A stretch of DNA of 64,000 bases from NCBI GenBank assembly GCA_902547755.1, contig CACCPA010000001.1, forward strand, positions 124,001 through 188,000, given 5' to 3'. The notes under the pieces were generated by a model. That model ran no database searches. It was not told the origin of the DNA and worked only from the letters and a program-made list of their open reading frames with translations. Within the stretch, counting starts at the first letter, position 1; the number at the start of each line of letters is the position of its first letter. The translations under genes were made by a program, and so were the position numbers. This stretch comes from Halieaceae bacterium. Its GTDB lineage: Bacteria > Pseudomonadota > Gammaproteobacteria > Pseudomonadales > Halieaceae. Below, one piece after another: positions 1 through 9,547 of the stretch.

Positions 1-1517
1 GGGTGTCTCGCGACTCGGGTCAGGCCAAAACCACTGAAGACTATTTTCTCGCAGGAAGATCCTTGCCGTGGTGGGCAATTGGCGCCTCGTTGATAGCAGC
101 CAACATCTCAGCAGAGCAGATTATCGGGCAGTCGGGTCAGGGCTACGTGGTCGGTTTGGCGATCGCCGCCTATGAATGGCAGGCGGCTATCGTGTTACTG
201 GTGGTTGCTAAGTACTTTTTGCCTATATTTTTGAAGCGCGAAATTTACACCATGCCGCAGTTCCTGCAGACCCGATATGGCACAGGGGTGAAGTCCTTGA
301 TGTCTTTCTACTGGATCGTGCTCTATACCGCGGTCAATCTAACGGCTGTGCTGTGGTTAGGCGGTCTGGCAATTGAGAGCCTGACAGGTGTCAGCGTGAT
401 GCCCGCCATGATGGCGCTTGCTGCTTTCGCGGTGCTGTACTCGCTTTACGGCGGTTTGAAGGCCGTTGCTCTGACGGACATCATTCAGGTTGTGATTCTC
501 ATTATGGGCGGATTTGCCATTACATGGCTCGCGTTGGATGCTGTCGGGGCAGGTCAGGGCGCCTTTTCAGGATTGGCTCGGCTCGGTGAAGAAGTGCCGG
601 GTCACTTCACAATGATTCTCGATGAAGCACATCCTAACTACAGCGATCTTCCCGGCATCTGGACGCTTCTGGGCGGTCTTTGGGTGCTGCATTTCTCCTA
701 TTGGGGTTTTAACCAATACATCATTCAACGCGCCCTGGGTGCCGAAAGTCTCGCTGAGGCCCAGAAGGGCCTCGTATTCGCCGCGTTTTTGAAGCTACTA
801 ATCCCCGTCATCGTGGTTGTGCCGGGCATTGCGGCCCTTGTGCTCGCACAGGATGGCGCTTTGGCGGCCGAGGTGCTTAATGACAAATCGGACCGGACCT
901 ATGGCGAGCTGATGAAACTGGCACCGGCAGGCTTGCGGGGTCTTGTCTTTGCGGCTTTGATAGCGGCGATTGTGTCCTCGTTAGCATCGATGATGAATTC
1001 TATTGCCACCATCTTCACCATGGACATCTACCGCCAATACGCGGGTCGTGAACGTGATGAGTCGCATTATGTGATGGTTGGACGGGTCGTCGCATTCGCC
1101 GCCATGTTGATTGCTCTCGTGCTTGCTAGACCGTTTTTGGGTGGTATGGAGAGTGCCTTTCAAACCATTCAGGAATACACCGGCTTTATTGCCCCAGGTG
1201 TGGTGACGATTTTCCTCCTGGGCTTCTTCTACCAACGAGCCAATGAGGCCAGTGCCTATGCAGTTTTGATTGGCTCGGTGATCGCGAGTCTTATTCTCAA
1301 GGTGATGATGCCGGATATGCCCTTTGTTTTAAGGATATGGCTCGTTTTCCTCGCCAACATTGTTCTGGGTGTTTTGGTTGCAAAGCTGACTCGAGAGCCT
1401 CAGGCTGGACAGCCGGTATTGCTCAGCGATATTGGATTTGGCACGACCCAGGGATTTAATGTGGCGGCTATTGCTGTGGCGCTTATTCTCGTCTTGATTT
1501 ACGCCGCTTTTTGGTAG
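1..1517 (+). CDS. Sodium/solute symporter (SSS family, vSGLT-like), 5' end cut by window
   Basis: An inner-membrane sodium-coupled transporter of the SSS/SglT family, probably for a sugar. The visible 504 residues begin just before DYFLAGRSLPWW, the conserved start of TM1 in SglT-type proteins. ISAEQIIGQSGQGY follows, as in vSGLT, and then about a dozen hydrophobic helices up to the C-terminus. Family members usually have a further 20-30 residues before this point, so the true start lies left of the window and the GTG at base 3 is probably internal. The gene ends in TAG and is followed by a strong bidirectional terminator. Substrate is inferred from family resemblance only: galactose/glucose-type sugars are the best guess, but polyols or sialic acid cannot be excluded. 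Confidence 0.88.
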   Translation, partial: VSRDSGQAKTTEDYFLAGRSLPWWAIGASLIAANISAEQIIGQSGQGYVVGLAIAAYEWQAAIVLLVVAKYFLPIFLKREIYTMPQFLQTRYGTGVKSLMSFYWIVLYTAVNLTAVLWLGGLAIESLTGVSVMPAMMALAAFAVLYSLYGGLKAVALTDIIQVVILIMGGFAITWLALDAVGAGQGAFSGLARLGEEVPGHFTMILDEAHPNYSDLPGIWTLLGGLWVLHFSYWGFNQYIIQRALGAESLAEAQKGLVFAAFLKLLIPVIVVVPGIAALVLAQDGALAAEVLNDKSDRTYGELMKLAPAGLRGLVFAALIAAIVSSLASMMNSIATIFTMDIYRQYAGRERDESHYVMVGRVVAFAAMLIALVLARPFLGGMESAFQTIQEYTGFIAPGVVTIFLLGFFYQRANEASAYAVLIGSVIASLILKVMMPDMPFVLRIWLVFLANIVLGVLVAKLTREPQAGQPVLLSDIGFGTTQGFNVAAIAVALILVLIYAAFW

Positions 1518-1534
1518 GCGTGCGGGTACGGAAT

Positions 1535-1562
1535 AAAAAAGGCCCCGTACGGGGCCTTTTTT
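1535..1562. terminator. Bidirectional rho-independent terminator
   Basis: GGCCCC-GTAC-GGGGCC flanked by A6 on the left and T6 on the right. The symmetrical A/T tracts let it work for both converging genes: the symporter on the plus strand and the aldehyde dehydrogenase on the minus strand. Confidence 0.9.
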
Positions 1563-1590
1563 GTGTCTTACTTTATCGTTCGTCTGAACC

Positions 1591-3060
1591 TTACTTTAAG
1601 CTCTTTTTGGTCAGCGCACGATAAACTTTATCTTTCCAGCCTGTGTAAGGTGGAGCCAGATACTTGTTCATCGTGAAGTTCGCCTGATGGAACACAGGAC
1701 GCATTTTCGAGCAGGAGTTGAAGCCCTCTTTGCCATGATAATGGCCCATTCCACTGCCACCCACACCACCAAAGGGCAGATCGTGCTGTGACACGTGCAG
1801 TAGCGCATCATTAATCGAGACACCACCCGACATAATGTGGTCGATGTAAAGATTAGATAGCTTCTTGTTTCGCGTGAAGGGGTACATAGCCAGCGGTCGG
1901 TCACCCGAGTTCACATGCTCAATCACCTCTTCCGGAGTCTCATAGGTGATGACCATCAAGAGGGGACCAAAGGTTTCTCGGTTTCGGATGATCATCTCGG
2001 GAGACGTATCGATCAGCAACTGTACTGGGACTTTACGAGTATGAGGATTAGGTTCTTCACCCGTCGGATTGATAATCTTTGCGCCGTAACTCTTTGCGTC
2101 GTCAAGCGTAGCCATCATTCGGTCGAAGGCACGCTGATCGATCATGGACGTGTAGTCATCGCTGTCGATCGTTGGGACGTTGGCTTTCAACCAGTAGCCG
2201 CAGAGCTCGATGAACTCGTCTAGCTGCGATTTGTGCACCATTACGTAATCAACATTCACGCAGATTTGGCCGGCATTGAACTGTTTGGCAAACATGATGC
2301 GTTCAACCGCTTTGGCTAAGTCGTAGTCGGGGTCAATGATGGCAGGCGACTTTCCCCCCAGCTCTAGAATAACTGGGGTCAAGTTCTCTGCCGCTGACGC
2401 CATGACCTTTTTGCCAGTTGCACCAGAGCCAGTGAAAATAATGAGATCAAAGGCGAGCTTTGAGAATTCGATGCCAACGCCACCAGTCTCCTCAATGAAG
2501 AACAGCTTATCTTCAGGCAGGTAGCTGGGTGACAGCTCCTTGAGTAAGCGGGTGAGGTGTCGACTGTTTTCCGACATCTTCACCATCGCGCGATTTCCCG
2601 CGGCAAAGGCGATCGCGATTTGAGAAACGGCCAGAAATACTGGGAAGTTCCAGGGAACGATTAGCCCCATGACACCCAGTGGTTGTGCCTTTACGGTGTT
2701 TTTTGCAAACGGGAACATGGTTGCATCGATATGGCGCTTCTCTTCCTTCATCCACTTTCGAAGATTTTTTACGATGTCGTCGATGGATCCGCCGGTGCCA
2801 ATAAATTCCGCAAACATGGTTTCGTGTTCGGAACGGTGTCCGTAATCCATCGAAATCGCTTTTGAGATTGCTTCGGTGTTTTCACCGATGAGCCGCTTGA
2901 GTTGTTTAAGGTCGTGCTTGCGCTCATCACAGCTTGGATAGGGCGCTTTGTGGTAGGCGCGACGCATATCGTCTAGCTTCATCTGCATGGAGGTTCTGAT
3001 GGCCTCGGCTTGTTCGACGGATTCGGCGATGGACGGATTGATTTCTGCGATCGAGTTCAT
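1591..3060 (-). CDS. Aldehyde dehydrogenase, coniferyl-aldehyde dehydrogenase type
   Basis: NAD(P)-dependent aldehyde dehydrogenase of 489 residues, cytosolic. LELGGKSPA carries the general-base Glu (about residue 233) and FNAGQICVN the catalytic Cys (about 267). PWNFP and FTGSGATGKKV of the nucleotide-binding domain are also present. The short N-terminus and C-terminal tail resemble the CalB/coniferyl aldehyde dehydrogenase group, which oxidises aromatic or medium-chain aldehydes. An ATG 60 bases further upstream is in frame, but I chose the internal ATG at 3060. It has GAGG five bases before it and starts the conserved part (MNSIAEINPS). The gene converges on the symporter and is divergent from a crotonase. 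Exact substrate is unknown. Confidence 0.85.
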   Translation of the reverse strand: MNSIAEINPSIAESVEQAEAIRTSMQMKLDDMRRAYHKAPYPSCDERKHDLKQLKRLIGENTEAISKAISMDYGHRSEHETMFAEFIGTGGSIDDIVKNLRKWMKEEKRHIDATMFPFAKNTVKAQPLGVMGLIVPWNFPVFLAVSQIAIAFAAGNRAMVKMSENSRHLTRLLKELSPSYLPEDKLFFIEETGGVGIEFSKLAFDLIIFTGSGATGKKVMASAAENLTPVILELGGKSPAIIDPDYDLAKAVERIMFAKQFNAGQICVNVDYVMVHKSQLDEFIELCGYWLKANVPTIDSDDYTSMIDQRAFDRMMATLDDAKSYGAKIINPTGEEPNPHTRKVPVQLLIDTSPEMIIRNRETFGPLLMVITYETPEEVIEHVNSGDRPLAMYPFTRNKKLSNLYIDHIMSGGVSINDALLHVSQHDLPFGGVGGSGMGHYHGKEGFNSCSKMRPVFHQANFTMNKYLAPPYTGWKDKVYRALTKKSLK

Positions 3061-3275
3061 GATGGCCTCGTTATTGTTTGTGTAGCCGAAAACAGTAACG
3101 CCGTGGGGACGCCAATGCAATGGACTTTTGCTGGTCTAGTGCGGCCTACTATGTACCTTTTTAGTGGGATATGAGGACCTTTTCCGTCGCAGACCGAGTT
3201 GACCACCGACACGTGATTGCCCCGTTGCGGTGAGGTCGTTATGCTTGGGCGAAAACGACAAGAGCGAGCTTTGGA

Positions 3276-4058
3276 ATGAACGACCGAGTATTGATGTCTA
3301 CTGATGGGGGTATATGTCACGTCCGTTTGAATCGGCCTGACAAAATGAATGCACTTGATCCTGCCATGTTCGAGGGCATCACAACGGCACTCGCCGAGCT
3401 TGCAGATGACGCGAGCATTCGCGTGATTGTCTTGAGTGGTGAGGGAAAGGCGTTTTGTGCAGGGCTTGATCTTGGGAGTTTTGGCCTCAGTGATGATGCG
3501 CCCACCGACCTAGTACCCCGAACGCACGGTAAGGCAAATGGGGTTCAGCACCTAGGGTGGGGCTGGCGACAGTTATCCGTCCCCGTGATCTCGGCAGTTC
3601 ACGGTGTTTGCCTCGGTGGCGGGATGCAGCTGATGGCTGGCTCGGATATTAGGATCATTCATCCAGAGACCCGTTGTGCAGTCATGGAAATGCGATGGGG
3701 ACTGGTGCCCGATATGTCCGGTTATCCACTCTGGAGAGGGAACGTTCGTGACGATATTCTTCGCCGGCTTGTCTACACCAACGAAATGTTTTCGGGTGCT
3801 GAGGCTCAGGGTTTTGGATTTGCCACGGAAGTCAATGACGATCCGCTCAGTCGCGCATTGGCGCTAGCGCATGAGATAGCGGGCAAGAATCCGGAGGCGA
3901 TTCGCGCCGCCAAGCGCATCTCAAACAGCATGGGTGATGCGACCGATGCCGAGTTATTGCTGGCGGAATCGGTTGAGCAAACCGAGATCATCTACAAGCC
4001 AAATCAACTGGAAGCCGTTGCCGCCTATTTTGAAAAACGGGCGGCTAACTATAAGTAG
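3276..4058 (+). CDS. Crotonase / enoyl-CoA hydratase-isomerase family protein
   Basis: A 260-residue crotonase-fold protein. The first oxyanion-hole segment reads FCAGLDLGSFG and the second HGVCLGGGMQLMAGSDIRI. The usual catalytic pair of enoyl-CoA hydratase (two Glu) is only partly conserved: one Glu is in VMEMRWGLVPD, and an Asp-Met stands where many hydratases have the second Glu region. Hydration is therefore not certain, and isomerase or another CoA-thioester chemistry is possible. It is followed by its own strong terminator, so it is probably monocistronic. A second in-frame ATG lies 18 bases downstream, and neither start has a good ribosome site. Confidence 0.8.
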   Translation: MNDRVLMSTDGGICHVRLNRPDKMNALDPAMFEGITTALAELADDASIRVIVLSGEGKAFCAGLDLGSFGLSDDAPTDLVPRTHGKANGVQHLGWGWRQLSVPVISAVHGVCLGGGMQLMAGSDIRIIHPETRCAVMEMRWGLVPDMSGYPLWRGNVRDDILRRLVYTNEMFSGAEAQGFGFATEVNDDPLSRALALAHEIAGKNPEAIRAAKRISNSMGDATDAELLLAESVEQTEIIYKPNQLEAVAAYFEKRAANYK

Positions 4059-4092
4059 TCATTGGTTCCCCTTTAGAAACTCAATAACCCAC

Positions 4093-4122
4093 AAAAAAAA
4101 GCGCCTTACGGCGCTTTTTTTT
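4093..4122. terminator. Bidirectional rho-independent terminator
   Basis: Stem GCGCC-TTAC-GGCGC preceded by A8 and followed by T8, between the crotonase gene and the converging transaldolase gene. It can serve both directions. Confidence 0.9.
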
Positions 4123-4204
4123 GGTGGAAGTTTTTACTGAGAGCTTTTATTTGAGCCCTCTAGTAGAGCGATGTAAACGACTCTGCCCACCGCGCGAGTG
4201 CAGA

Positions 4205-5110
4205 CTAGGCTAGGGCGTCCTCAAGTTTTCGCTGATCAACAACAAATCTGCGAATACCGTCTGCGAGTTTTTCACTCGCCATCGCGCTCTCGTTATGCTC
4301 AAACCGAAACGCAGCCTCTGCAATGGGGGCTGGGGGAGCCACTCGTTCGCTGGTGCTCACCAGGGCTTGGGGCAAATTACCGTCACTTTGACCCAGTTCA
4401 TTGAGTAAGTCAGGTGCGATGGTCAGGCGATCGCAACCTGCCAGCGCCTCAATTTGACCGGTATTGCGGAAACTGGCACCCATGACGACGGTTTCGTATC
4501 CATGCGTTTTATAATAGGTGTAAATGCGCCGAACCGACTGGACGCCCGGATCTTGCTCTGGACTGTCGATGCTGATGTCGGTATTCGCCTTGTACCAGTC
4601 CGTGATGCGACCCACAAAGGGGGAAATCAGGAAAACACCTGCATCGGCGCAGGCTCGCGCTTGCTCAAAGCCAAAGAGCAGGGTGAGGTTGCAGTGAATA
4701 CCTCGCTTCTCCAGTTCGGCTGCGGCACGAATCCCTTCCCAGGTGGATGCAATTTTGATGAGTACGCGGCTGGAATGAACGCCAACCTTGGCGTATTGGT
4801 CAATCAAGCTCTCGGCTTTTGCAATGGTCTGGTCAGTATCAAACGACAGTCGAGCATCGACCTCTGTACTGATGACACCCGGCACTAGCTGAACAATTTG
4901 AGAGCCAATACGAACAGCGAACTCGTCGGCGGCGTTTTGCGATCCCTTCAACGCACTGACATCGTCAGCAAATCGCTTCAGACCGGTCGCTTTCAGCAGG
5001 AGCGAGGGGTTCGTCGTAGCGTCAACGGGCTTGAGTTGAGCGATAGCGTCGATATCTCCAGTGTCAGCAACTACCGTACTCATCGCTGCGAGTTGATCAA
5101 GTTTCGTCAT
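4205..5110 (-). CDS. tal: Transaldolase
   Basis: Transaldolase of the non-oxidative pentose phosphate pathway, transferring a dihydroxyacetone unit from sedoheptulose 7-phosphate to glyceraldehyde 3-phosphate. At 301 residues it fits the TalA/TalB-type subfamily. Visible motifs are [12 protein letters not shown] near the N-terminus, the Schiff-base lysine in [46 protein letters not shown] and the C-terminal [15 protein letters not shown] start at 5110. It stands alone, divergent from a crotonase with about 100 bases between them. Confidence 0.95.
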   Translation of the reverse strand: MTKLDQLAAMSTVVADTGDIDAIAQLKPVDATTNPSLLLKATGLKRFADDVSALKGSQNAADEFAVRIGSQIVQLVPGVISTEVDARLSFDTDQTIAKAESLIDQYAKVGVHSSRVLIKIASTWEGIRAAAELEKRGIHCNLTLLFGFEQARACADAGVFLISPFVGRITDWYKANTDISIDSPEQDPGVQSVRRIYTYYKTHGYETVVMGASFRNTGQIEALAGCDRLTIAPDLLNELGQSDGNLPQALVSTSERVAPPAPIAEAAFRFEHNESAMASEKLADGIRRFVVDQRKLEDALA

Positions 5111-5214
5111 TTAAATTCCAGCCGGGTTTAGCTCCAGTTAGGGCCAGAGGTTATCTTATTACCCTCCAACTCCTGTAGTATTTGCGGCTATATTGCCATT
5201 TTGAGAGACGTACG

Positions 5215-5880
5215 ATGCCCACTATCCACCGACATAGGTTTGAAGGCGAGGGCCGCTTCAATCCAGTGACCTTGGGTCAATTTGATGATGCCATCTCCGA
5301 GGCGATCGCAGATGACGAGTGCCAGGTTTTACTGCTCTCGGGTGAAGGCAAGAACTTCAGTCAAGGACTTGATCTCGAGTACCTGATGGCGAACGAGGAT
5401 AAGCAGTTCACCGAGTTGTGCATGCGCGTGCTGGCAAGATTGTTGGACGCGCCTTTTCCAGTCGTCTCGCTCGTGACCGGGCACGCGTTCGGTCTCGGCG
5501 CGATGATTGTGCTCGCCTCCGACTACAGCGTTATGCGGTCCGATAGAGGTTTTTTCTGTTTGCCAGAGGTCGATCTCAATATGACCTTGACCGTGCGAAT
5601 GAACGAGTTGGTCTGCAGCAAACTAAGTCCAAAAGCAATTAGGGCTAGCTTGTTGACGGGCGAGCGTTTGACCGCCGAGCGGGCACTCGAGCTAGAGGTA
5701 GTGGACGGAGTCGCCGCATTAGAGGAGTTGGAGGAGCTGGGGCTCGCGACAGCGGCAGCCATGATGGGTAAGAATCGACGCTCTTTAGCAGGACTAAAGC
5801 GAGGCTTTAACCAACCCATTATTGAGCTTATCGAGTCAGACGAAAGCGATGGTCCGATTGTCGCTCCTGATTTTGCCTGA
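5215..5880 (+). CDS. Crotonase-fold protein, enoyl-CoA hydratase/isomerase-like
   Basis: A 221-residue, rather short crotonase. NFSQGLDLEYL gives the first oxyanion-hole strand and TGHAFGLGAMIVLASDY the second. FCLPEVDLNMTLTVRMNELVCSKL resembles short peroxisomal-type delta3,delta2-enoyl-CoA isomerases and lacks the classical second catalytic Glu. Isomerase activity is therefore more likely than hydratase, but this is inference. An in-frame ATG exists at 5182. I prefer 5215 because the conserved protein starts at MPTIHRHRF and a GAGAG sequence precedes it. No clear operon partner. Confidence 0.72.
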   Translation: MPTIHRHRFEGEGRFNPVTLGQFDDAISEAIADDECQVLLLSGEGKNFSQGLDLEYLMANEDKQFTELCMRVLARLLDAPFPVVSLVTGHAFGLGAMIVLASDYSVMRSDRGFFCLPEVDLNMTLTVRMNELVCSKLSPKAIRASLLTGERLTAERALELEVVDGVAALEELEELGLATAAAMMGKNRRSLAGLKRGFNQPIIELIESDESDGPIVAPDFA

Positions 5881-6033
5881 CGACGGCGCTGGGTGCTTTG
5901 ACAGTTGGGGCAGACGTGCGGAGCAATCTGGCGATAGCTCAGTGGTTAACTCATTGTTTGAATCAGTTGGCCGAAGTCTGCGGTTTGCGTATAAAAATCA
6001 GTCGCGATAGCTGATTCCGCAACCAGGTAAGTG

Positions 6034-7080
6034 TCAACCGTTGGCCAATGTGTCCAGAAGCATTTCGCTGTCTGCCCATCCCAAACAGGCGTCGGTAATA
6101 CTTTGGCCGTAGGTGAGCATGTCAGGCGCTGCGATGGCTTGATTGCCTCCAACTAGGTTGCTTTCAATCATCACTCCTCGGATGGGAGAGTCTCGAGAGC
6201 GACGTTGATCAACAATGCTTTGACACACGCTAATCTGTTTCGCGTGGTCCTTCTGACTGTTGGCATGACTACAGTCGACCATGAGACCCGTGTTCAGGCC
6301 CGCATTTTCTAGGAGGAGCTCCGCCTCGCGGACGCTTGCGGTGTCGTAGTTCGGTTTAAGACCACCGCGCAAAATGAGATGGCAGTCGGCATTGCCCGTA
6401 GTTTTCACGATGGCTGCTGCACCTGTCTTTGTTACCGAAAGAAAGTGGTGGCTGGCCGCCGCTGCTCTAATGGCATCGACGGCAATCTGGACGTTGCCTT
6501 CAGTGCCATTTTTAAAGCCAACGGGGCAGGACACGCCTGATGCAAATTGCCGGTGGTTTTGACTTTCTGTCGTTCGAGCACCGATGGCGCCCCATGACAT
6601 TAAATCAGCAATATATTGAGGAGAAACGGCGTCTAATAGCTCCCCGGCTGTGGGCAATCCCATGTTGTTGATTTCGAGCAATAGCCCGCGGGCTAGCGCC
6701 AAGCCCTCGTTGATCCTAAAACTTCCATCAAGGTAGGGATCATTGATGTAACCCTTCCAGCCCAAGCTCGTCCTTGGCTTTTCGAAATAAGCTCGCATCA
6801 CGATCTCAAGCTTGTTTGCGTATTTCTCGCGCAAGCGCATGAGTTTTGCCGCATATTCACGAGCAGCACCGGCATCGTGAATAGAGCAGGGGCCAATCAC
6901 CACAAGCATTCGCTCATCGTCGCCCCGCATGATGTTGGCGATTTTGGCGCGGGTTGTCTTAATCAGCGTGGTTACGGTTTCTGAAGCCGGGAAGCGTGCG
7001 ATAACCGTATCGGGCGCGACAAGGCTATCGATACTTTCGATTCTGACGTCGTCGATATCACACACGTGTGTGGGGGGCAC
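6034..7080 (-). CDS. 3-deoxy-7-phosphoheptulonate (DAHP) synthase, class I, copy 1
   Basis: First enzyme of the shikimate pathway, condensing phosphoenolpyruvate and erythrose 4-phosphate. It has 348 residues, the normal length of AroF/G/H enzymes. Motifs are VIGPCSIHD, EKPRTSLGWKGYINDP, ARTTESQNHRQFASG, GFKNGTEGN, HLILRGG and MVDCSHANSQKDH, including metal-binding Cys, His and Asp residues. Start is GTG at 7080 with AAGGAG seven bases upstream. It is the downstream member of a tandem pair, and the two proteins look identical over long stretches. Which amino acid inhibits it cannot be read from sequence with confidence. The 121-base gap to copy 2 shows no clear terminator. Confidence 0.93.
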   Translation of the reverse strand: MPPTHVCDIDDVRIESIDSLVAPDTVIARFPASETVTTLIKTTRAKIANIMRGDDERMLVVIGPCSIHDAGAAREYAAKLMRLREKYANKLEIVMRAYFEKPRTSLGWKGYINDPYLDGSFRINEGLALARGLLLEINNMGLPTAGELLDAVSPQYIADLMSWGAIGARTTESQNHRQFASGVSCPVGFKNGTEGNVQIAVDAIRAAAASHHFLSVTKTGAAAIVKTTGNADCHLILRGGLKPNYDTASVREAELLLENAGLNTGLMVDCSHANSQKDHAKQISVCQSIVDQRRSRDSPIRGVMIESNLVGGNQAIAAPDMLTYGQSITDACLGWADSEMLLDTLANG

Positions 7081-7201
7081 GGCGGCTCCTTAAAGATTGC
7101 TGAAAGGCCTGTTGTGTCCCGATAGTACTGTCTTTACACGGTGCCTGTCCGCTCGAAACTTGGGAAGCTTGGCTATGGCTGCAGAGGACGTGGTGGTCCG
7201 A

Positions 7202-8248
7202 TCACCCTTCGGCGAGCGCACTTAACAGCATCTCACTATCTGCCCAGCCGAGGCAGGCGTCGGTAATGCTCTTACCATAGGTAAGCTCATCACGCGCCGC
7301 GATGGCTTGGTTGCCCCCAACGAGGTGACTTTCAATCATCACTCCGCGAATGGGTGAGTTCCCCTCGCGTCGTTGATCCACGATGCTTTGACACACACCA
7401 ATTTGCTTAGCATGGTCTTTCTGGCTGTTGGCGTGACTACAGTCGACCATAAGGCCTGCATTTAAACCTGCATTTTCCAAGAGAAGCTCGGCTTCTCGGA
7501 CACTGGCTGCGTCGTAGTTGGGCTTCAGCCCACCGCGCAAAATAAGGTGGCAGTCTGCATTTCCAGTCGTTTTTACAATCGCCGCTGAGCCGGTCTTGGT
7601 CACGGACAGGAAGTGATGGCTAGCGCCAGCCGCTCGAATGGCGTCTACCGCAATCTGAACATTGCCCTCGGTCCCATTTTTAAATCCGACCGGACAGGAA
7701 AGCCCCGATGCTAGCTGTCGATGATTTTGGCTTTCTGTGGTTCGGGCGCCAATGGCTCCCCAGGACATCAGGTCGGCCACATATTGCGGTGTAATGGTGT
7801 CCAGAAATTCACCCGCCGTGGGCATGCCCATGTCATTAATGGTCAGCAGCAACTCACGAGCTAGCGCCAAGCCTTGGTTGATCTCAAAGCTGCCGTCAAT
7901 GTGAGGGTCGTTGATGTATCCCTTCCAGCCCAAGCTTGTTCTGGGCTTCTCAAAGTAGGTTCGCATGACAATTTCGAGTTTGTCAGCGTATTGCTCACGG
8001 ACGTGCATCAATCGCGTCGCGTACTCGAGCGCAGCCTCAGAATCATGGATGGAGCAAGGGCCTATGACCACGAGAAGACGTTCATCATTGCCGCGCATGA
8101 TTGCTGCGATTTTGCCTCGCGTCGATCTGATTAACGAAGTCGTCGTCTCCGAAACGGGATAGCGACTGATAATTTCGTTGGGGGCAACGAGGTCATTGAT
8201 GCCATCGATTCGAACATCGTCGATGGCAGACACGTCTGTGGGGGACAC
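7202..8248 (-). CDS. 3-deoxy-7-phosphoheptulonate (DAHP) synthase, class I, copy 2
   Basis: Second class I DAHP synthase, also 348 residues, with the same motifs (VIGPCSIHD, EKPRTSLGWKGYINDP, GFKNGTEGN, HLILRGG, MVDCSHANSQKDH). Like copy 1 it uses a GTG start, at 8248, with AAGGAG upstream. The start lies only nine bases past the stop of the glutaryl-CoA dehydrogenase gene, so the two are probably on one message. Differences from copy 1 are scattered through the N-terminal third, the region that carries feedback-inhibitor contacts in the family, and at the C-terminus. The simplest reading is a tandem duplication followed by divergence in regulation. Confidence 0.93.
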   Translation of the reverse strand: MSPTDVSAIDDVRIDGINDLVAPNEIISRYPVSETTTSLIRSTRGKIAAIMRGNDERLLVVIGPCSIHDSEAALEYATRLMHVREQYADKLEIVMRTYFEKPRTSLGWKGYINDPHIDGSFEINQGLALARELLLTINDMGMPTAGEFLDTITPQYVADLMSWGAIGARTTESQNHRQLASGLSCPVGFKNGTEGNVQIAVDAIRAAGASHHFLSVTKTGSAAIVKTTGNADCHLILRGGLKPNYDAASVREAELLLENAGLNAGLMVDCSHANSQKDHAKQIGVCQSIVDQRREGNSPIRGVMIESHLVGGNQAIAARDELTYGKSITDACLGWADSEMLLSALAEG

Positions 8249-8257
8249 AACAACTCC

Positions 8258-9442
8258 TTAAAAGGCGGATATGCCGGTTTGACTACGTCCCAATATTAAC
8301 GCATGAACGTCATGAGTGCCCTCGTAGGTATTCACAACTTCCAGGTTCAACATGTGCCGTATGACGGGAAAATCGCCAGAAATACCGTTTCCACCGAGCA
8401 TGTCTCTGGCATCCCGAGCAATTTGCAGTGCTTTACCGCAGGAATTTCGCTTAATCAGACTGATGAGGTCCGGTGATATTGCTCCGTCGCTCATCAAGAC
8501 GCCCGCTCGATGACAGGCCTGAAGGCCTATACCGATTTCAGTCTGCATGTTGGCAAGTTTGAGCTGTATCAACTGCTTGCTCGCGAGCGGCACATCAAAT
8601 TGCTGCCGATCCAATGTGTACTGCCGCGCAGTTTGCCAGCAGTTCTCTGCGGCGCCTAGCGCACCCCACGCGATCCCGTAACGGGCATTATTCAGACACC
8701 CAAACGGACCCTTTAGCCCCTCGACATTGGGGAGGTGATTTTCAGCAGGCACAAACACATCGTTCATGACGATTTCGCCGGTGATTGACGCTCGAAGTGC
8801 GAGTTTGCCTTCGATCTTCGGTGCACTGAGGCCTTCCATGCCTTTTTCCAGGATAAAGCCCCGAATGATGCTGTCGTCAGTCTTAGCCCAAACGACGAAG
8901 ACGTCGGCAATGGGACTGTTGCTAATCCACATTTTGGACCCAGTCAGCCGATAGCCGCCATCGACGGACTTAGCGCGTGTCTTCATGCCACCGGGATCGG
9001 AGCCGTGATCGGGTTCAGTTAGCCCAAAGCAGCCAATCAATTCGCCCGTGGCGAGACGCGGGAGGTACTTTTCTCGTTGCGCCTCGGTTCCGTAGGCGTA
9101 GATCGGATACATAACGAGAGATGACTGAACGCTCATCATGGATCGGTACCCTGAATCTACGCGTTCAATTTCTCGTGCAACCAGTCCGTAGCAGACGTAG
9201 TCGACACCGGGACAGCCGTATCCTGAGATGGTAGATCCAAGTAAGCCAACTTCACCCATCTCGCGGAAGATTTCGGCATCCATACGTTCCGTCGCAAAGG
9301 CTGAAGTCACCCGCGGAGCCAGCTGGCCTTGCGCGTACTCTCTCGCCGATGCTTGCACCATGCGTTGCGTGTCTGTGAGTTCAGCGTCCAACTCAAAAGG
9401 GTCTTCCCAATTGAGTTTGGTCCAGCGAGTATTGCTACCCAT
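8258..9442 (-). CDS. gcdH: Glutaryl-CoA dehydrogenase
   Basis: FAD enzyme of 394 residues that oxidises and decarboxylates glutaryl-CoA to crotonyl-CoA in lysine/tryptophan-type degradation. The catalytic Glu is in [16 protein letters not shown] (about residue 374), the characteristic GcdH C-terminus. FAD/substrate segments [16 protein letters not shown] and SKMWISNSP are also visible, as is [14 protein letters not shown]. The gene lies 105 bases downstream of ivd on the same strand. That gap has a GC-rich inverted repeat (CCCCC-TATCGT-GGGGG, 9523-9538) with no T-run. It directly precedes a DAHP synthase gene, an unusual neighbour. Confidence 0.93.
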   Translation of the reverse strand: MGSNTRWTKLNWEDPFELDAELTDTQRMVQASAREYAQGQLAPRVTSAFATERMDAEIFREMGEVGLLGSTISGYGCPGVDYVCYGLVAREIERVDSGYRSMMSVQSSLVMYPIYAYGTEAQREKYLPRLATGELIGCFGLTEPDHGSDPGGMKTRAKSVDGGYRLTGSKMWISNSPIADVFVVWAKTDDSIIRGFILEKGMEGLSAPKIEGKLALRASITGEIVMNDVFVPAENHLPNVEGLKGPFGCLNNARYGIAWGALGAAENCWQTARQYTLDRQQFDVPLASKQLIQLKLANMQTEIGIGLQACHRAGVLMSDGAISPDLISLIKRNSCGKALQIARDARDMLGGNGISGDFPVIRHMLNLEVVNTYEGTHDVHALILGRSQTGISAF

Positions 9443-9547
9443 GGTATTCCCCCAGCTAGTTGTATCCTTGATAAAAGGTCCCTACGTGTTCAAGAGTAGA
9501 GGGCCTGAGGCGGGGCAGCAATCCCCCTATCGTGGGGGCTAGGGTAG

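Noticed and set aside
5925-5985. A tRNA-like stretch (GATAGCTCAGTGGTTA, then TTTGAATC) downstream of a crotonase gene
   Set aside because: It resembles a tRNA D-arm, but no matching acceptor stem, anticodon stem or T-arm of the right spacing can be folded, and no CCA end is present.
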